NCBI RefSeq assembly: GCF_030848805.1
Contig: NC_092365.1
Coordinates: 18,467,049-18,531,048, forward strand
Origin: Temnothorax longispinosus
Lineage: Eukaryota > Arthropoda > Insecta > Hymenoptera > Formicidae
Length of the DNA stretch: 64,000 bases
Direction of reading: 5' to 3'
This document shows, piece by piece, positions 37,730 through 50,067 of the stretch. Positions within the stretch are counted from its first letter, which is position 1. Each line of letters begins with the position of its first letter. The notes beneath the pieces are model-generated. The model was not told the origin of the DNA. It ran no database searches and saw only the letters and a program-made list of their open reading frames with translations. A program made the position numbers and the translations under genes.

Positions 37730-39659
37730 CACCTGTGGACCCCGCGCGAGAAAAACGCTTCAGCGCGCGAGCCGCGATGCCCGAAGGATCCATTAGCCAT
37801 TAGCCAACGCTCATGCCCGTCAACTTGTCAACGACGGCACAATGCGCCCAGCGAGAATAGAAATCGATTTTTACGCTTCCCTTTTATCATCGCCATCGTT
37901 TCCCGGCCTGCACGCGCTATTCTTCCTCGCGTGTCAGCGCGGGCCGAAGCGAACTCCGCCACGCGAATTGCGTAAGCGATATCCGCGCGCATCGCTGTCG
38001 TCTCTTTCCGCTGCGATATCTCGATCGCGCTCCCGCTTGTTATAATAGCAACGAATCTTCGATCGGGACTCTTACGTAAAAGGAAATCACTTCCTTCCAT
38101 ATAAAATATAACACGTTAGATATTTATGTAAGAAACGCGAAGATATATCTGGAGAAAGTAATCTAAGATTTTAATTGCTGATATTTTGGCGAACTCGAGT
38201 AAATGAAAGAACAGTGCAGGATGATTGGCGATATTTTTCTACGCGCTGCGCGACTGCGATTTCGTTCCGGCATTGGGAACCAGCGATGTGCAGACGCCGA
38301 GACAATGGCTCGTCCCGTCATCCTTTATTGTTTCGGCCGTGTCTGGAATCTTAAGAAACTACCCCATTATTATACATCCATCTAGAGGGACCCTAGCCCT
38401 CTTCCCTCATGTAATCCCCGAAATAAACCAGCGAGCGCACGAGACACCTGCGTGAAATCGAGCGGCGTCTAGAGGCGCTTGCGCGAGACCTCACTAATCA
38501 AGTTTTACAGCCTTCCTAAGTCTCGGGCATTATTTTATAGATGCATACAAAATATCGCATAATATTTACGTTTCCGAGCGAGTGTACTCGCTCGTTAAGT
38601 CTGTTTTATTGAGAAGTCAGCGTGCAAGTTATAATTAACCCCCTTCGTTTCCAGCATTCATTACGACACATTTTTTTCCCGTTTGCAATACATGTGCAGG
38701 CGTATAATTTTACAAATGTTTCAAGGATACGTTTGTACTTTAAAACGTTTGCAATCACCTACAATTTTAAAGTAAGAAGTAGAAAGAGTAGATAGAGGAA
38801 GAGAGAAAAAGAAATTCTTGCGTTGAACATTTAGGCGATCCTCGCGAACATTAAAAAGCGGTTATCTCATTTTATCTAACCACTAATGGATCCTAATCAT
38901 TCTTAAGAAACACGCGCACCCGACACGTGCAGGTAAAGTCACTTTTTCCACCGCGACTCGCGTTCGCGTCACGAATCAGGCCGTCGCGTCGCTTCCTCTA
39001 TCCCGCGAGTGGACCTCCGTCGTGTACGTGCTTACATTACGTCATTACGCATTTAAATGCTCGACAAATTATGCCACAAGAGCCGCGTACATTCATCGAA
39101 CGGCGATGCGTCACGGTACGGCGCGGCGTATTCGTGCCGGCGAACCACGGAATCTCTTTCACAACTCTTTGTCGCCGCGGCGTGCCGTTGGACGACGCTT
39201 TCCACGAGAATCGAAGAAGTAGCATAATGCACGCGGATGGAATACGTATGCGCGGGTCGCATAAAGTCCCGGGCGTACGGTGCCGATGGGCAGAAAGCAT
39301 AATGGTCCCGGCTGCCATAGGTGTACCGCATTACGGGAACGAAGGTGTGCGCGCTCTCTTGTCTCCATATACCTCTCCTTTCTCCGTCTCTCCCCCGTTT
39401 CACATACGGCGAGCACGCGCGTTTGTAACCACGCACGCATACACGGGCGGGTAACCGATACGCGCGTTTGTACCCATCGCCGGACCGAGAAAAAGAGAGA
39501 CAGAAAGGAACACAATGGCAAATGGTATTCTATTATTCCAGATGGGTCCCGCGCGCATCTCTCCTTCGTTGCTCACGGGGTCCGAGGAATGCAGGCATGA
39601 AATCATTCTCCAATATCTCACCGTAGGACTCTCCTCCTTTCGTCCCCCCATCTCTTCTA

Positions 39660-39660
<1 letters not shown>

Positions 39661-39693
<33 letters not shown>
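39661..39693 (+). repeat. CT microsatellite, interrupted
   Basis: Eleven perfect CT units (39665-39686) in a longer pyrimidine tract running to about 39725. Confidence 0.9.
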
Positions 39694-39694
<1 letters not shown>

Positions 39695-40130
39695 TCCGCC
39701 ACCCCTTCCTGCCTCTCTCCCTCTCGCCGCGACGTTCCAAACAACCACCCGTCCGTAACCCAAAAGTAAACCCTAACCACCGGCATCCCCCACGTCGTGC
39801 GATACGCCCCTGTCTGCGCTGGTCATTCATCACTCTCGTCTAATAATCCTCTTTGCTCGCCGAGGTAACATTAATTGTGGCATGAGATGCATCGCGCTGA
39901 ATGCAGCGGACACGCGCGTGCGTGTGTGCGCGTCAAGACGCGCCCCAAACGATGATGATCGATACTCCGTTTTTTCTCGCGGTTTTCACTTTAGCCCCGG
40001 ATTATGGTGGTGCGGTCTTTTTATTCCTTGTCATCTGTAATAGCCGCATTTAAGACTGAATGGTGCTCGTTTGAGCCGCCCTTGAACGATCGCTTGATAA
40101 TCTGAACCTTGCAGCCTTGACCGAGAAGTA

Positions 40131-42560
40131 TGGAGCACGTTTGATAAATTATGATATCTCAGACTAGAAAGCAACTTTAAGAGTATCAAATTGTAGTAAA
40201 TATAAAAACATGCTTATTATTGTAATATAATATTTTTTAGGACAGCTGAAGTTGTAATTTATGAACGTCAACGCTAATTAATTTGGTTCACTTGCGATTT
40301 ATTGAAAATGCAACATCAGACAATTTTATCTCGAACAATTGTCAATATCTGTAAAACGTGATAAATTTAGAACGAGTTAATTTTGTGAAGTGAACTTCAA
40401 ATAAGTCGGCATTTGGCGCCCCGGTGTTTTTGTCGTACTTAAGAATTATGACGGTTAGCTTCTTTTAACGCGCGGTCGGTGTAGTTATATTTAAGACCTT
40501 TTCTCGTTTTCTTTCCACTTTTATTCTTCATGCCACAATTCGAAGAGAATAAGAAATCGCGGGCAATAATTTGGAACAAGTCCCATCCCGTTCCGCGCAG
40601 ACATTTTTTTCGCGGTTCCATCGTTTCCCCGTTCCGTTATTTCCGACTCTGGAAATATTCTCTAACGAACGCCCATCGCGCGGGTACGGATTCGCCGTTA
40701 TTCCCGCGTTCTTTCTAAAGTTCTCGAAAAAAAAGAAAAAAAAAAAACGGAAATGAAAATGTCGACGATATTATCCCGCGTATTCTAGCTATCCCTTCAT
40801 TATCGTTCGTATTTATTTTACGGCAGGCAGGAAATTATGGGAGCGCACGTGGCACGAAGTAAATTTCTATCTCGAGTCATCTCTTCGAAATAAATTATTA
40901 TTCCAAGGATTTGCAGAGAGGAGATCCGCCGCTAAATAAAAATAAACGTACAAAAGAAATATTATTGTGGTGCTGCCAGAAGATTGACGATAACATATTG
41001 TATACCTTCTTCAAATGTGTTTCGATCAAACCTAACGATATTTTCGACTATGTTCTTATGCTGACATATTGCATGACGTAATGCGATACCCATACTCGCG
41101 CGAATTCAACGCCCCATTTGTTCGTGGCCGAATATTCGATTCTATCCCGCCCGTTCGTGTGGACGTGGAATATTATACCGTGCGCATGACAGGTGCACAT
41201 CACGTATATACGTTACGGAAGAGACTCTCTTCATTCTCTCGCACGAGTTTCTACGAGAGGATCCAACATACAATTTCATCTGCTATAAACGGTGGCGAGT
41301 CGCGTCTCGAGAAGTGCAAATTTGCAGATCGATATCTGAAACGTTTACTTTAACTCTTACTCTACTAATATTATTTTTACTAAAATTATTCCACTAATAT
41401 TGTTCCAGAATACTCTTCTCAACTATTTTCAATTAAATTATAATTTTCATAGCTGTTTTGCTATCTAAATTTTGGAGAAAATAAATTAATGTTTTACATC
41501 TCGATTGTAGAATTTATTAAAAAATATTCCTCTTTTAACTGGTATGCGCGTCGCGTAAAGACGATAATTTCACGGCAATAAATTAAACCATATGCGGCTT
41601 GGAAATTGTAACAGTGCAAGCCGCGTTTATGTTTGCGACTAGGGGGGTGCGCAACCCTCATGAAATAGCCCTCGTGTTTTAGATATTTATTTGTATAACG
41701 ACTAGCCCATACGAGCTGCTCACCCATTGTACGCCTTGGCCTTCGATATGATTTATCCTGAATTATGTGTTCAAGTCGCGTATAAATTTTTCTCTTGTCT
41801 AGTCAGTAACGATTGCAGCGACTGTAACCAAGTGGGGATAGAAACTGGCAAGATCGATGAGTAAACTCTTAACGTCTACCGTATAAAGTTACGAACAATT
41901 TCGCAATCGCTAATAAAATATTCCACCATCCTTGAAAAGAATTTATATTACATATTTATGCAAGATATTTCAAAATTAAATTTCTTCTCGTCATAACGGG
42001 TACCGTAAAAGAAAATTTCAAATGTAAATATTCACCATATCGTCACTCATTACGAAAGGTAAAGACGACACCTTTCCTAGACATTTACACCTTTAGCAGA
42101 AATTTTTAACGAATGAGAATTGAATTACATATTCGAATCTTTCATTCATTTCATATATGTGTATGTACTTATGTGTATTTAAGAAATTCCGGTATATATA
42201 TTGAAAATTATCTCTCTATTTAACAATATTTTAACGACGAGAGGCGCGATGCAAAAAAATTAATGTACAAAAAATATATTATCGTATAAAAATATATATA
42301 TATATAAATGTTGACAGCACAAGGTTTCTATTCCCACGAAACGTCGTCGGGAAATTAGCGCGCGCGATCGACGTGTAGAAAGATTCGACTTCAAAGATAA
42401 TAATCGCGGAATTTACGCGCGCGACCCCTGCTCGGGATTCCATAAAGAGCAACGAGTATGTACCGAAGCTAATGCCGCTGCAGCACACCGTCGCACTCTT
42501 CGCGCTTTTTACACGGACACTCACGGCATGGCACGAATGCAATATCGCGCTCGCACACCA
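40131..42560. other. Mostly AT-rich, no gene seen
   Basis: AT-rich at 40140-40400, 40735-41060 and 41340-42310, with an A-rich run at 40728-40747. No repeat pair or open exon was noted. Confidence 0.6.
42291..42306 (+). repeat. (AT)8 tract
   Basis: Alternating AT at the end of an AT-rich stretch (41340-42300). Confidence 0.85.
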
Positions 42561-42889
42561 CCGCGCGACTTAGCCTTAATTAGCTTAGTTCGGCTTAATG
42601 CATCGAGATGCCCGTGCCTTTGTCTCTCGTATGCGGACACACATACACGTGTATCTGTTCCCTAATGCATGTACATGTACACCTACCGCCGCATAATAGT
42701 GGCGTAATGCTGCATGTCGGCGGACGTGCTGAATGTCGAACACTTTCTCCAATGTGGCGGTATCGGTAATGCTTCGATTTATTGGTCGACACTTAGCCCC
42801 GTTGCTCCAGATTCCGCGGTCGGATCGGATCGGACCGGTATACGCGATATGAATTAGTTTCGCGCGGTAATCGCTCATGCATGCGCGAA

Positions 42890-42912
42890 AAAGAGAGAGA
42901 GATAGAGAGAGA
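42890..42912 (+). repeat. GA microsatellite, interrupted
   Basis: agagagagagatagagagagaa: two GA blocks split by one GATA unit. Confidence 0.85.
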
Positions 42913-43259
42913 AGGCGCTCGATCGAGGGTTATTTCGCTCTTTAATCGAGCTGTCGATCGGCAGAGCTGACGATCGTGCTTCGCTCTCCGCCGAATGAAG
43001 TCACGAAGAAATTCTTCGTCGGAATCGTTAAATATATCGGCGATCGGTGTTGTCGACGATGTCGGATTACACGGGAGAAGAAGTTAAATCAACAAGCCGC
43101 TCGCGATAAATCATTTCGAAAAGCAATTAGCGGCGGATCTGTTATTAGATACTCGAGAGCGAAGTCTATGCCAGATGCTCGGAGCATACGTGTCCCGACG
43201 CACACGTCCTGTTGAAATGCAATTCTCGAGCAACGATTTTGCTGTCGTAAAAGACGCCT

Positions 43260-43302
43260 AAAAGCAACTGACGGAAATCCAACTGACGGATTTCCGCTTT
43301 TT
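43260..43302. repeat. Hairpin with duplicated 7-bp word
   Basis: GGAAATCC (43273-43280) pairs perfectly with GGATTTCC (43288-43295). The loop is AACTGAC, and the same AACTGAC also lies just outside the left arm (43266-43272), beyond which AAAAGC pairs with GCTTTT. Apart from that 7-base bulge the arms form a 14-bp perfect stem. Confidence 0.7.
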
Positions 43303-45280
43303 AATATGCGGGACATGTCTGCGGACGGAATAAAGTCATCTATTCCTAACGTAATTGCGAACGTGATAAAGCCTGTAGCTATATAAAAGAATATGTCAAT
43401 ATTTCTGGTTTGACATTTCTGTTTTTTTTTTTAATGAACAAATATGGAAAACAACTCACTAAAGATATTCATAGCGTTTTGAATTAATGAATGGCATTAT
43501 TGCGGTCTTTTTCGATTAGAGATGCGATACGCGAAGTGTGCTCGATTAATTCGACGGACTATTGGTCTTCAGGAACTTCAACGGACAAGTAAAATTTTCT
43601 CAAGTCAGCGTACGACCTGCATATGCATGATCGCGTTCCGTAATCATTGTGGGTTATCTCCCGGTGTTACGCAACCGCGCGTTGTGCTCGGTCTATGTAA
43701 AATGGGCGCATTAACCGGTATGAACTGCACTCGCGAATACAGTCCCGCGCGAGTTCTGCACCGCTGACAGAAACGTTAAATTGGCTCGTGTGTCCCGTGT
43801 GTTCCCTTGGACATTTACGACTTTTCGCCGACCGACGAGGGAGGAACCGGTTGCTTCCGCGAATGATTTTTCGAGCTACGTTTACGATGAAATAATGCGA
43901 GTCCATTTTGCGAGCTGCAGGCAATCGCGCTCGAGTGACGCTAAAGACGCGCCAAACGAAGACCCGCAGGAATATCTCTTCGCGTACCGACCTTGCCGGT
44001 TACATTACGACGAACCTTCTTTCATACGGCTAAAGCGCTTAAAGTGGACAAGTAGATAATTGCCCCGATTTGATACGACTAGTATATTCATTGGAGTAGT
44101 TGAAGTTGCGAGTTATTACCGCCTAGGATTAGCAAAGTCCAGAGATCCCTTTTATTTCATAACGCTATAAGTATACTTGCGCAAATTAAATCAATGATCA
44201 TGCCAATGTGTCTAAAAGACTTTGATATAATACTATACCTAGACAAATTTTTTATCGCTACGAATAATCGTCGATAAAACAAAAAGGAAGTGCCGGACAT
44301 CCATGGTCAGGGGACGAATATGTCAGGACGAACGTGCCAGTGAGGACGAATCTCGAAGGACGTAGCACCGTCGAACATCAAACGACTGGGCCTCGGTGAT
44401 TTGTTTTCGGTGTAAAATTCGCGATTCTCCTCGCGTCCGCGTCGGTACGTAACCGCATGTACCAAGCAGACGTGTCCAACGGATTGAAAAGGATGTACAC
44501 CACGGAACAATGTGACCCGTGTCCTCGGGGCGGCCATTTCTTGAGGATTGGACATTTTCAGTGTTGCATTGGCTCCGTCGGTTCGGTTAATTCCGAATTT
44601 CGTTGTCCAGGCACGTACTCGCTCGTACGCAAAAAAAAAAGTTTTCGATCATCACGAGGCGGTTTTCTTCGAAAATGGAATTTACTTCATCGCGTTAAGT
44701 TCAAGCAGCTTATTCTTATCAACGCATTATAAACAACGATTTATAAATAATAGAAGTGTTTTTTTTTTTCATAATGTAATAATTTACAAATTTGTTAATA
44801 ATTATTAAAATGTTGTGAAAGTATATTTTATGCAGAAAGATCAAATTTTAAAAAAATCGGGAAATAAAAGAAGCGTCAATTTAAAACATGCAATTAAAAT
44901 AAATTCAGAGTCATGTTGCCGTTCCATTGTCACGTCGATTTAATAAACGGAATTGAAATTAATTCGCGAGATCGTCGAATTAACATCAAGGTATATAATA
45001 ACTTGCACGAATTAAGCGAGACACACCGCATCCAATTAACGTTTCGTTAAGAGTTAATGAGCACTTTCCCCCGTCACGATGCGGGAGCGTCGCGGATTTG
45101 CCACCCACTTGGGGGGAGAAACAAAGCACCGCGGATTTGTCGCGATGCCGCGCTAACCAGATTCTCTCGTTATTACGTATATACATCCTCGTATAACAAG
45201 GGGATTGCGTAATCGGGTCAACTCTCCTCCGGCCCGAGCACGACCGTCCATCCAGTTAGTGTTTTGAGGAAGAGAAAGGG

Positions 45281-45299
45281 GAGAGAGAGAGAGAGAGAG
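45281..45299 (+). repeat. GA microsatellite
   Basis: 19 bp of perfect GA following gaggaagagaaagg. Confidence 0.9.
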
Positions 45300-46614
45300 G
45301 GACCAGGCAACTATCCGCAGGCAGCGACGCGCTTAAACGCGACGCTCGATTGTCGCTCTTAATGCCAATAGGAAATGACTCACTCCTTAACGCCGCAATG
45401 ATATCACTCGAGTCGTGCGACCGGGGGGATCAAGCGCGCGCTGCGAGATCATGATCCGATCGTACACGAGGTAGGTAGATAAACCGAGAGCGTGGGCTAA
45501 ACCTCTAGTATTACTATACCGATACGCCGCCGCCGACGCCATTCGCGCCGAGCATTTCGCGTTTCGCTCGTTTACAACGTTATCCGAGCTCGCTCGCTCG
45601 CGCGAGATTGTGATTGCGTAATTATGCCATTTACAGGCACCGCTATCCTACTCGCGAATAGCCGTGAATGACTCTAAAACGCAAACTTGCCACGAAAATT
45701 TCAGCGCCGAATGGTCCGCGAGGTAACGAGGTGAGAGAAACAAGCGAAATGTCTTCTTTCGCAATTTCGTTGTGCGTGTTGTGCCGGAGAGCGTTATTAC
45801 AGAAGCCAATTGTGGAATTTGCAAACACGCGGTTCACTCTAGAGTGAATTATATCTATAAGTATTGTCTGTAATTTAAAAGCTCATTTGTGCCCGCACTT
45901 ATAAGTAATTTCTTCTCGGCGAATCACGGCTGCGGCCGCGGCGGCTCGCTTTCAAAATCCACTTTTACAGAGCTAATTTAAGCGCGGAGGATCATACGGA
46001 CGATCCGGCAATTATTAGCTTACACACCACGCGGATTGCTATGATCGGCTTTAGCATATCTGATTAGTATACTTTGTCCTTCGGTTTAATGCATGCATGC
46101 CATGCAAGCGGTGTAACAAGAGAATGTCCCGAAGCCACCGCGGCGCGGCGGAGCAAACATAGAGATCCAGACGATTAGAAGCGTATGCAAGTCGATGAGT
46201 GCAAAATCGTGGCCCCTCGTAGACGTCTCGCGGTCGACGTAGGCGGGTGTACTTATAGGCGTCAGAACGTCGATTGTGCGCACCCGGTATCTGTAATTAT
46301 TTAGGTCGCCGTCGTCGCCGACTGCGCGTTGAGCAACGGCGAAAACGAGTCGCGCGCTGGGCGGCGACACGGCGCGGATGGCTAAGCGTCGCTGATAGTT
46401 TTATAGGCGCATACGTTATCCTCTATTAACGGGGAAAAGCTTCATTAGCCCCGCGAAGTCAACGGCGTTCGCCAAATCGTCGCGCGGCAACGCGCATCGA
46501 GGATGCTCATTCGTCCATTCGTAATTTCGCTTTAATCGCCACGTCCTTAGCGCCTCTCGCACGCGCCTCTTTTTCTTCCGTCCAGCGTCCAAAGAAAGTA
46601 AGTATTCCCGCGCT

Positions 46615-46626
46615 CGCGCGCGCGCG
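46615..46626 (+). repeat. (CG)6 tract
   Basis: Twelve bases of alternating CG, preceded by cgctcg. Confidence 0.8.
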
Positions 46627-46830
46627 TAAAGTAAACGCTTATTAAATAACGCATAAATAAAGATCTTTCCCCGTCGCGCCGCGACGTCGCGGCGTTTCCG
46701 AGGCGCCGGAGTTATTGCTACGGGGGCACAAAGGCTGCGGCTCGTCGTCTTAAATTATATTCCGCGATTCTTAACGAGGGCTCCGCGAGTACACCGGCGG
46801 GCGGATACCGTACTGAGGAAGAAAGAGAAG

Positions 46831-46867
46831 ACAGAGAGAGAGAAAAAGAGAGAGAGAGCGAGAGAGC
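46831..46867 (+). repeat. GA microsatellite, interrupted
   Basis: acagagagagag, then aaaa, then agagagagagagcgagagag, in a purine-rich tract from about 46815. Confidence 0.9.
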
Positions 46868-48450
46868 GGTAATAGCGAGTTAATAGCTGGCGCGATTTCG
46901 CGCGAGAGCCCGCCGGGCGTCGTGCTCTCCTACGCCCGGTACCGATCCGCTATCTCCACGGTGGAACACTAATATCGGCAAAGATGATGGATGTCGTGTC
47001 GGGGGAAACTGTTTGCGAGAAACCGTGCATCGCGCGGCCCGGTTGCATATACCGGTTTCCCTGTGGCGTAGCGGGCAAACCTGAAGCATTGTATCTCAGC
47101 GGAGCAGAATAAACCGTCATATTGTATCCCGCTGTCATTTGCTAAACGTATAGTACACGTAATAAGTGGAAACGCCTGTACTTCAAAGCCGTACTATCTA
47201 AATCACACTCGCCTATTTGTACAGGAAGCATGAATAACTTTTGTTGGCCTACAAAATGCTTTATGCTCCCAGCCCGAGTCGTAAAATTTTAATTACAATT
47301 AATTAATTTAGAATGTTAATAACTATAATTTTTCGAATATTTAAAAAACTTTAATAATTTTCCCTATATTTTATCTGAAATTATTTTACGAGAATTAATT
47401 GTACGTGAAAATCTATAGATACAAATTATTATTACATGTAACTGCCTATACTATAGAATAGAGCACAGAATAGTGTTCCGGTCCGCTTAGATTTATGACG
47501 GTTCGAAGACACCGACTTCGAAACGTCGACACAGAGAAATGTGAGAAAGCGTGTCTCCAAAGATCGCGGGTATATATACATTGCAACGAGATGATGAAGT
47601 AAGAGAGCGATTCCGGAGCAAAAGCGACTGCACAGGAACGCCGGGTAGAGATGGTGGAGGTGAAGGAGGAGAGGACGAAGAGGAAGAAGTGGATCTACAT
47701 AAGAGATCATGACTCGGGCGCGCTAGCCGAGTTTCGCCGCGCGGAGAGCCGAAGAGGAGAAAGTTACCAGGAACTGCCTGAATCTGCCCGATTGGCAGCC
47801 TCCTCTCGCGCGCCTTTTCCACGGACCCGGGTATTGTAGTCACGAACGTGCAAACCATAACAGCAACAATAACCCCTCCCACCCCACCGCCTCTTCCCAC
47901 ACCTCACACAACGAGCCTTTGTTCGCTTCTTCTCTCGGCGTGCGGGTGGTTTGTTCTACTTGCGATACTTGCTCGGCACTCGCTGTATTTTCAATCTTCG
48001 TTATTATTTTATTTTTACTCTCTTATCTCCGCGTTTGTGGCGCACGCCGGTCGGAACGCTCGTCTGAAAACTTCAGGAAAGTAGAATAATTTCGTGTACG
48101 TTCGCTATATATATGTATACTACATGCAAAGTGCACATCGCTCGCGACTTGTTCATTCGCGATATCATCAGGTTGATTCCATTTTCAGTGGTTTTTGGCA
48201 AATCTCTTCAACTACGAAAGATATTTTAGCTTGCATTATTGTAAACTTTTTTTATTTGAAGTTTCTTAGTTCCATTATGCAATGACTTATTAGACAATTA
48301 CAAATTAATTTTTCATTTGATGAAGTCTGGTGATCAGAAGTCGATCAGAGGAATACAACACGAAGCGAATTTTAGTTTAGCGATACATTCGCGCAATACC
48401 AAGTTGTTGGCTTGCAGTTTCGCTGTCGTTTCTCGCTGCAATTGCATTAC

Positions 48451-48480
48451 TTTGATCTCCTCTGATCTCCACTGATCTTA
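48451..48480 (+). repeat. Three 10-bp-period TGATCTCC units
   Basis: tgatctcc recurs at exactly 10-bp steps (48453, 48463, and 48473 as tgatctta), placing the GATC words on one face of the helix. Confidence 0.65.
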
Positions 48481-48739
48481 ATCTCGTGGCATTAATCGCA
48501 ATTAGTCCCGGCGATGAATTTTCTATGAGTAAATAATCAGGCGCGCTTGTACACGTAACCCGGTAACGTCGTCGAGTGATTACGTTTTCATGATCGACGA
48601 TCGAGCCCGATGACTCGTTTAAACGACTGGCAAGATTCGATTACTATCGAAGGTTTTCGAAATCGGCGATCTGTTTTCATCCTGATTGTTGCTACCGCTT
48701 TCGAAGCACGTAATCGGTGAATCGTACTGATTCGTGGCA

Positions 48740-48900
48740 TTTTGCTAATGAGCTGCGATTACAATTATGCAAATTTTCTTAATTAATCCTCCCCTTCCCA
48801 CGATACGCATGATTAAACCGTGACTCAATCGTAATCGAGGTCGAATTGCCGATTGTTCTTCCAACTCGTTTGATTAGATGTCATTATTAATTTTCCTAAT
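48740..48900 (+). promoter_or_regulatory. Candidate enhancer: octamer and homeodomain sites
   Basis: ATGCAAAT, the POU octamer, is at 48767-48774. Twelve bases from its start, TTAATTAATCC (48779-48789) combines an ATTA homeodomain core with TAATCC, the Bicoid/Otx-type core. Further ATTA/TAAT words occur at about 48746, 48811 and 48886-48898. The density is suggestive, but AT-rich DNA yields such words by chance. Its relation to Ephrin, 17 kb downstream, is only inferred. Confidence 0.3.
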
Positions 48901-49774
48901 CTTCTTGGGTAAAATTATTCGTTTTCACGGTAAGTAATAAATATTATTAGTGTACAACGTGCCGTTTACACGTAAAAAACCCTTATATTCTAATCTTAAT
49001 CTTAAAATCTCAGATTCGATCGACCTAAAGAAAGCTAGCTGCCGCGCTCTACTTTTCACGGCTCAGTTTCAAGATAGGAATTCGGTCCGTGCAATCCGCG
49101 ACTTTGCGGCACGTTCGCGTAACAATATCGATAATTAATCGATAATGTCGTCTCGCCGGTTGTAAGTAACGCCTACCCGACGGCGAACTGGCCCGTAGCA
49201 TCGAGATCGGACAGTTATTAATAATTACACTTTCGAGACCGGTCAGATCGGCAGATACGTCCGGACGTACGGCTGATTTGTCAATACGCGGCGAGTAATG
49301 CGTTTCGCCGCCACGTAGCCGAAGCCTGATTACGATATTTGTTCGCTCGCGAACCGATAATGCACCTCGCGATAACGAGATGTTGATTATATTGTCGTAT
49401 ATGTCGGATATGATTGACGTTATTATCATTGCATACATCATAATGTAGAAAATTTAATTTAACATGGATACTATATGTAACGTAATATCGCATCTATCTT
49501 TCTCTCTAGATATTACTTATCTATGTGTTATATGCTGAACTGTGTTTACCTATCACTGTAATTACTTTTCTCTTTCATATTCGATAAAGTCATTATTAAA
49601 TTATATTTAAATGTCTGCGACCTTAATTTTCGAAATTCATACTGACCAATATTTGTAATTAAAAGAGATACTGTGGCACAAATAGTTGCAAAATGTCAGT
49701 ATGAAAAATAAAAGATTTCTCGTCGAAGAAAATTTGTCATTCTTGAAATATGAAATTCCAACTTGTATTATTAA

Positions 49775-49792
49775 CCCTAACTCGCTATACTT
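49775..49792 (+). repeat. Left terminal inverted repeat of the TTAA element
   Basis: CCCTAACTCGCTATACTT directly after TTAA. It pairs with 50067-50050 at 13 of 18 positions, and also with the inner motif at 50038-50021 at 13 of 18. Confidence 0.6.
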
Positions 49793-50049
49793 GGATTCAG
49801 CAAACATTTTTCGATTTTCTGGTTTTCATATAATAACATAATTTTCTATTTTATCTTTATAATAATAAGTTCTGTTTATAAACTCAAATCATTTTCTTGA
49901 CCTGATATTATCATAAACGTCTTATTCAGACTCTGTATTTACAATTCCTGTATTTACAAGCTTCAGAATATTAATTAGAATGAAAATGACTAATTGTAAA
50001 TCGCGCGGTCTCACGGACCGGAGTGTGGCGAATTAAGGAACTCGAAAAT

Positions 50050-50067
50050 AAGTGCGGCTAGCTAGGG
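50050..50067 (-). repeat. Right terminal inverted repeat of the TTAA element
   Basis: On the minus strand it reads CCCTAGCTAGCCGCACTT and is followed outward by TTAA. It is more diverged from the left end in its middle than at its tips. Confidence 0.58.

Larger units (their letters stand above)
36701..40130. other. No gene seen
   Basis: CpG-dense at 37290-38000 and 38930-39480, AT-rich at 38520-38890. The 175-codon plus frame at 38927-39454 is overlapped by 93-, 127- and 120-codon minus frames, which argues for compositional openness. Confidence 0.5.
42561..47290. other. No gene seen
   Basis: CpG-dense segments at 42530-43220, 45200-45640 and 46090-47090 are separated by AT-rich DNA at 44690-44990 and 45840-45910. 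Three ggacgaa words recur at 44312, 44328 and 44344 with 16-base spacing. Confidence 0.5.
47291..49770. other. No gene seen; candidate regulatory cluster
   Basis: AT-rich at 47290-47450 and 49440-49770. A purine-rich tract lies at 47645-47700, followed by a C-rich tract at 47870-47910. The TGATCTCC units and octamer cluster lie in 48450-48900. Confidence 0.5.

Noticed and set aside
38927..39454. 175-codon plus-strand frame
   Set aside because: It is covered by three shorter minus-strand frames, in a CpG-dense block, with no motif and no start support.
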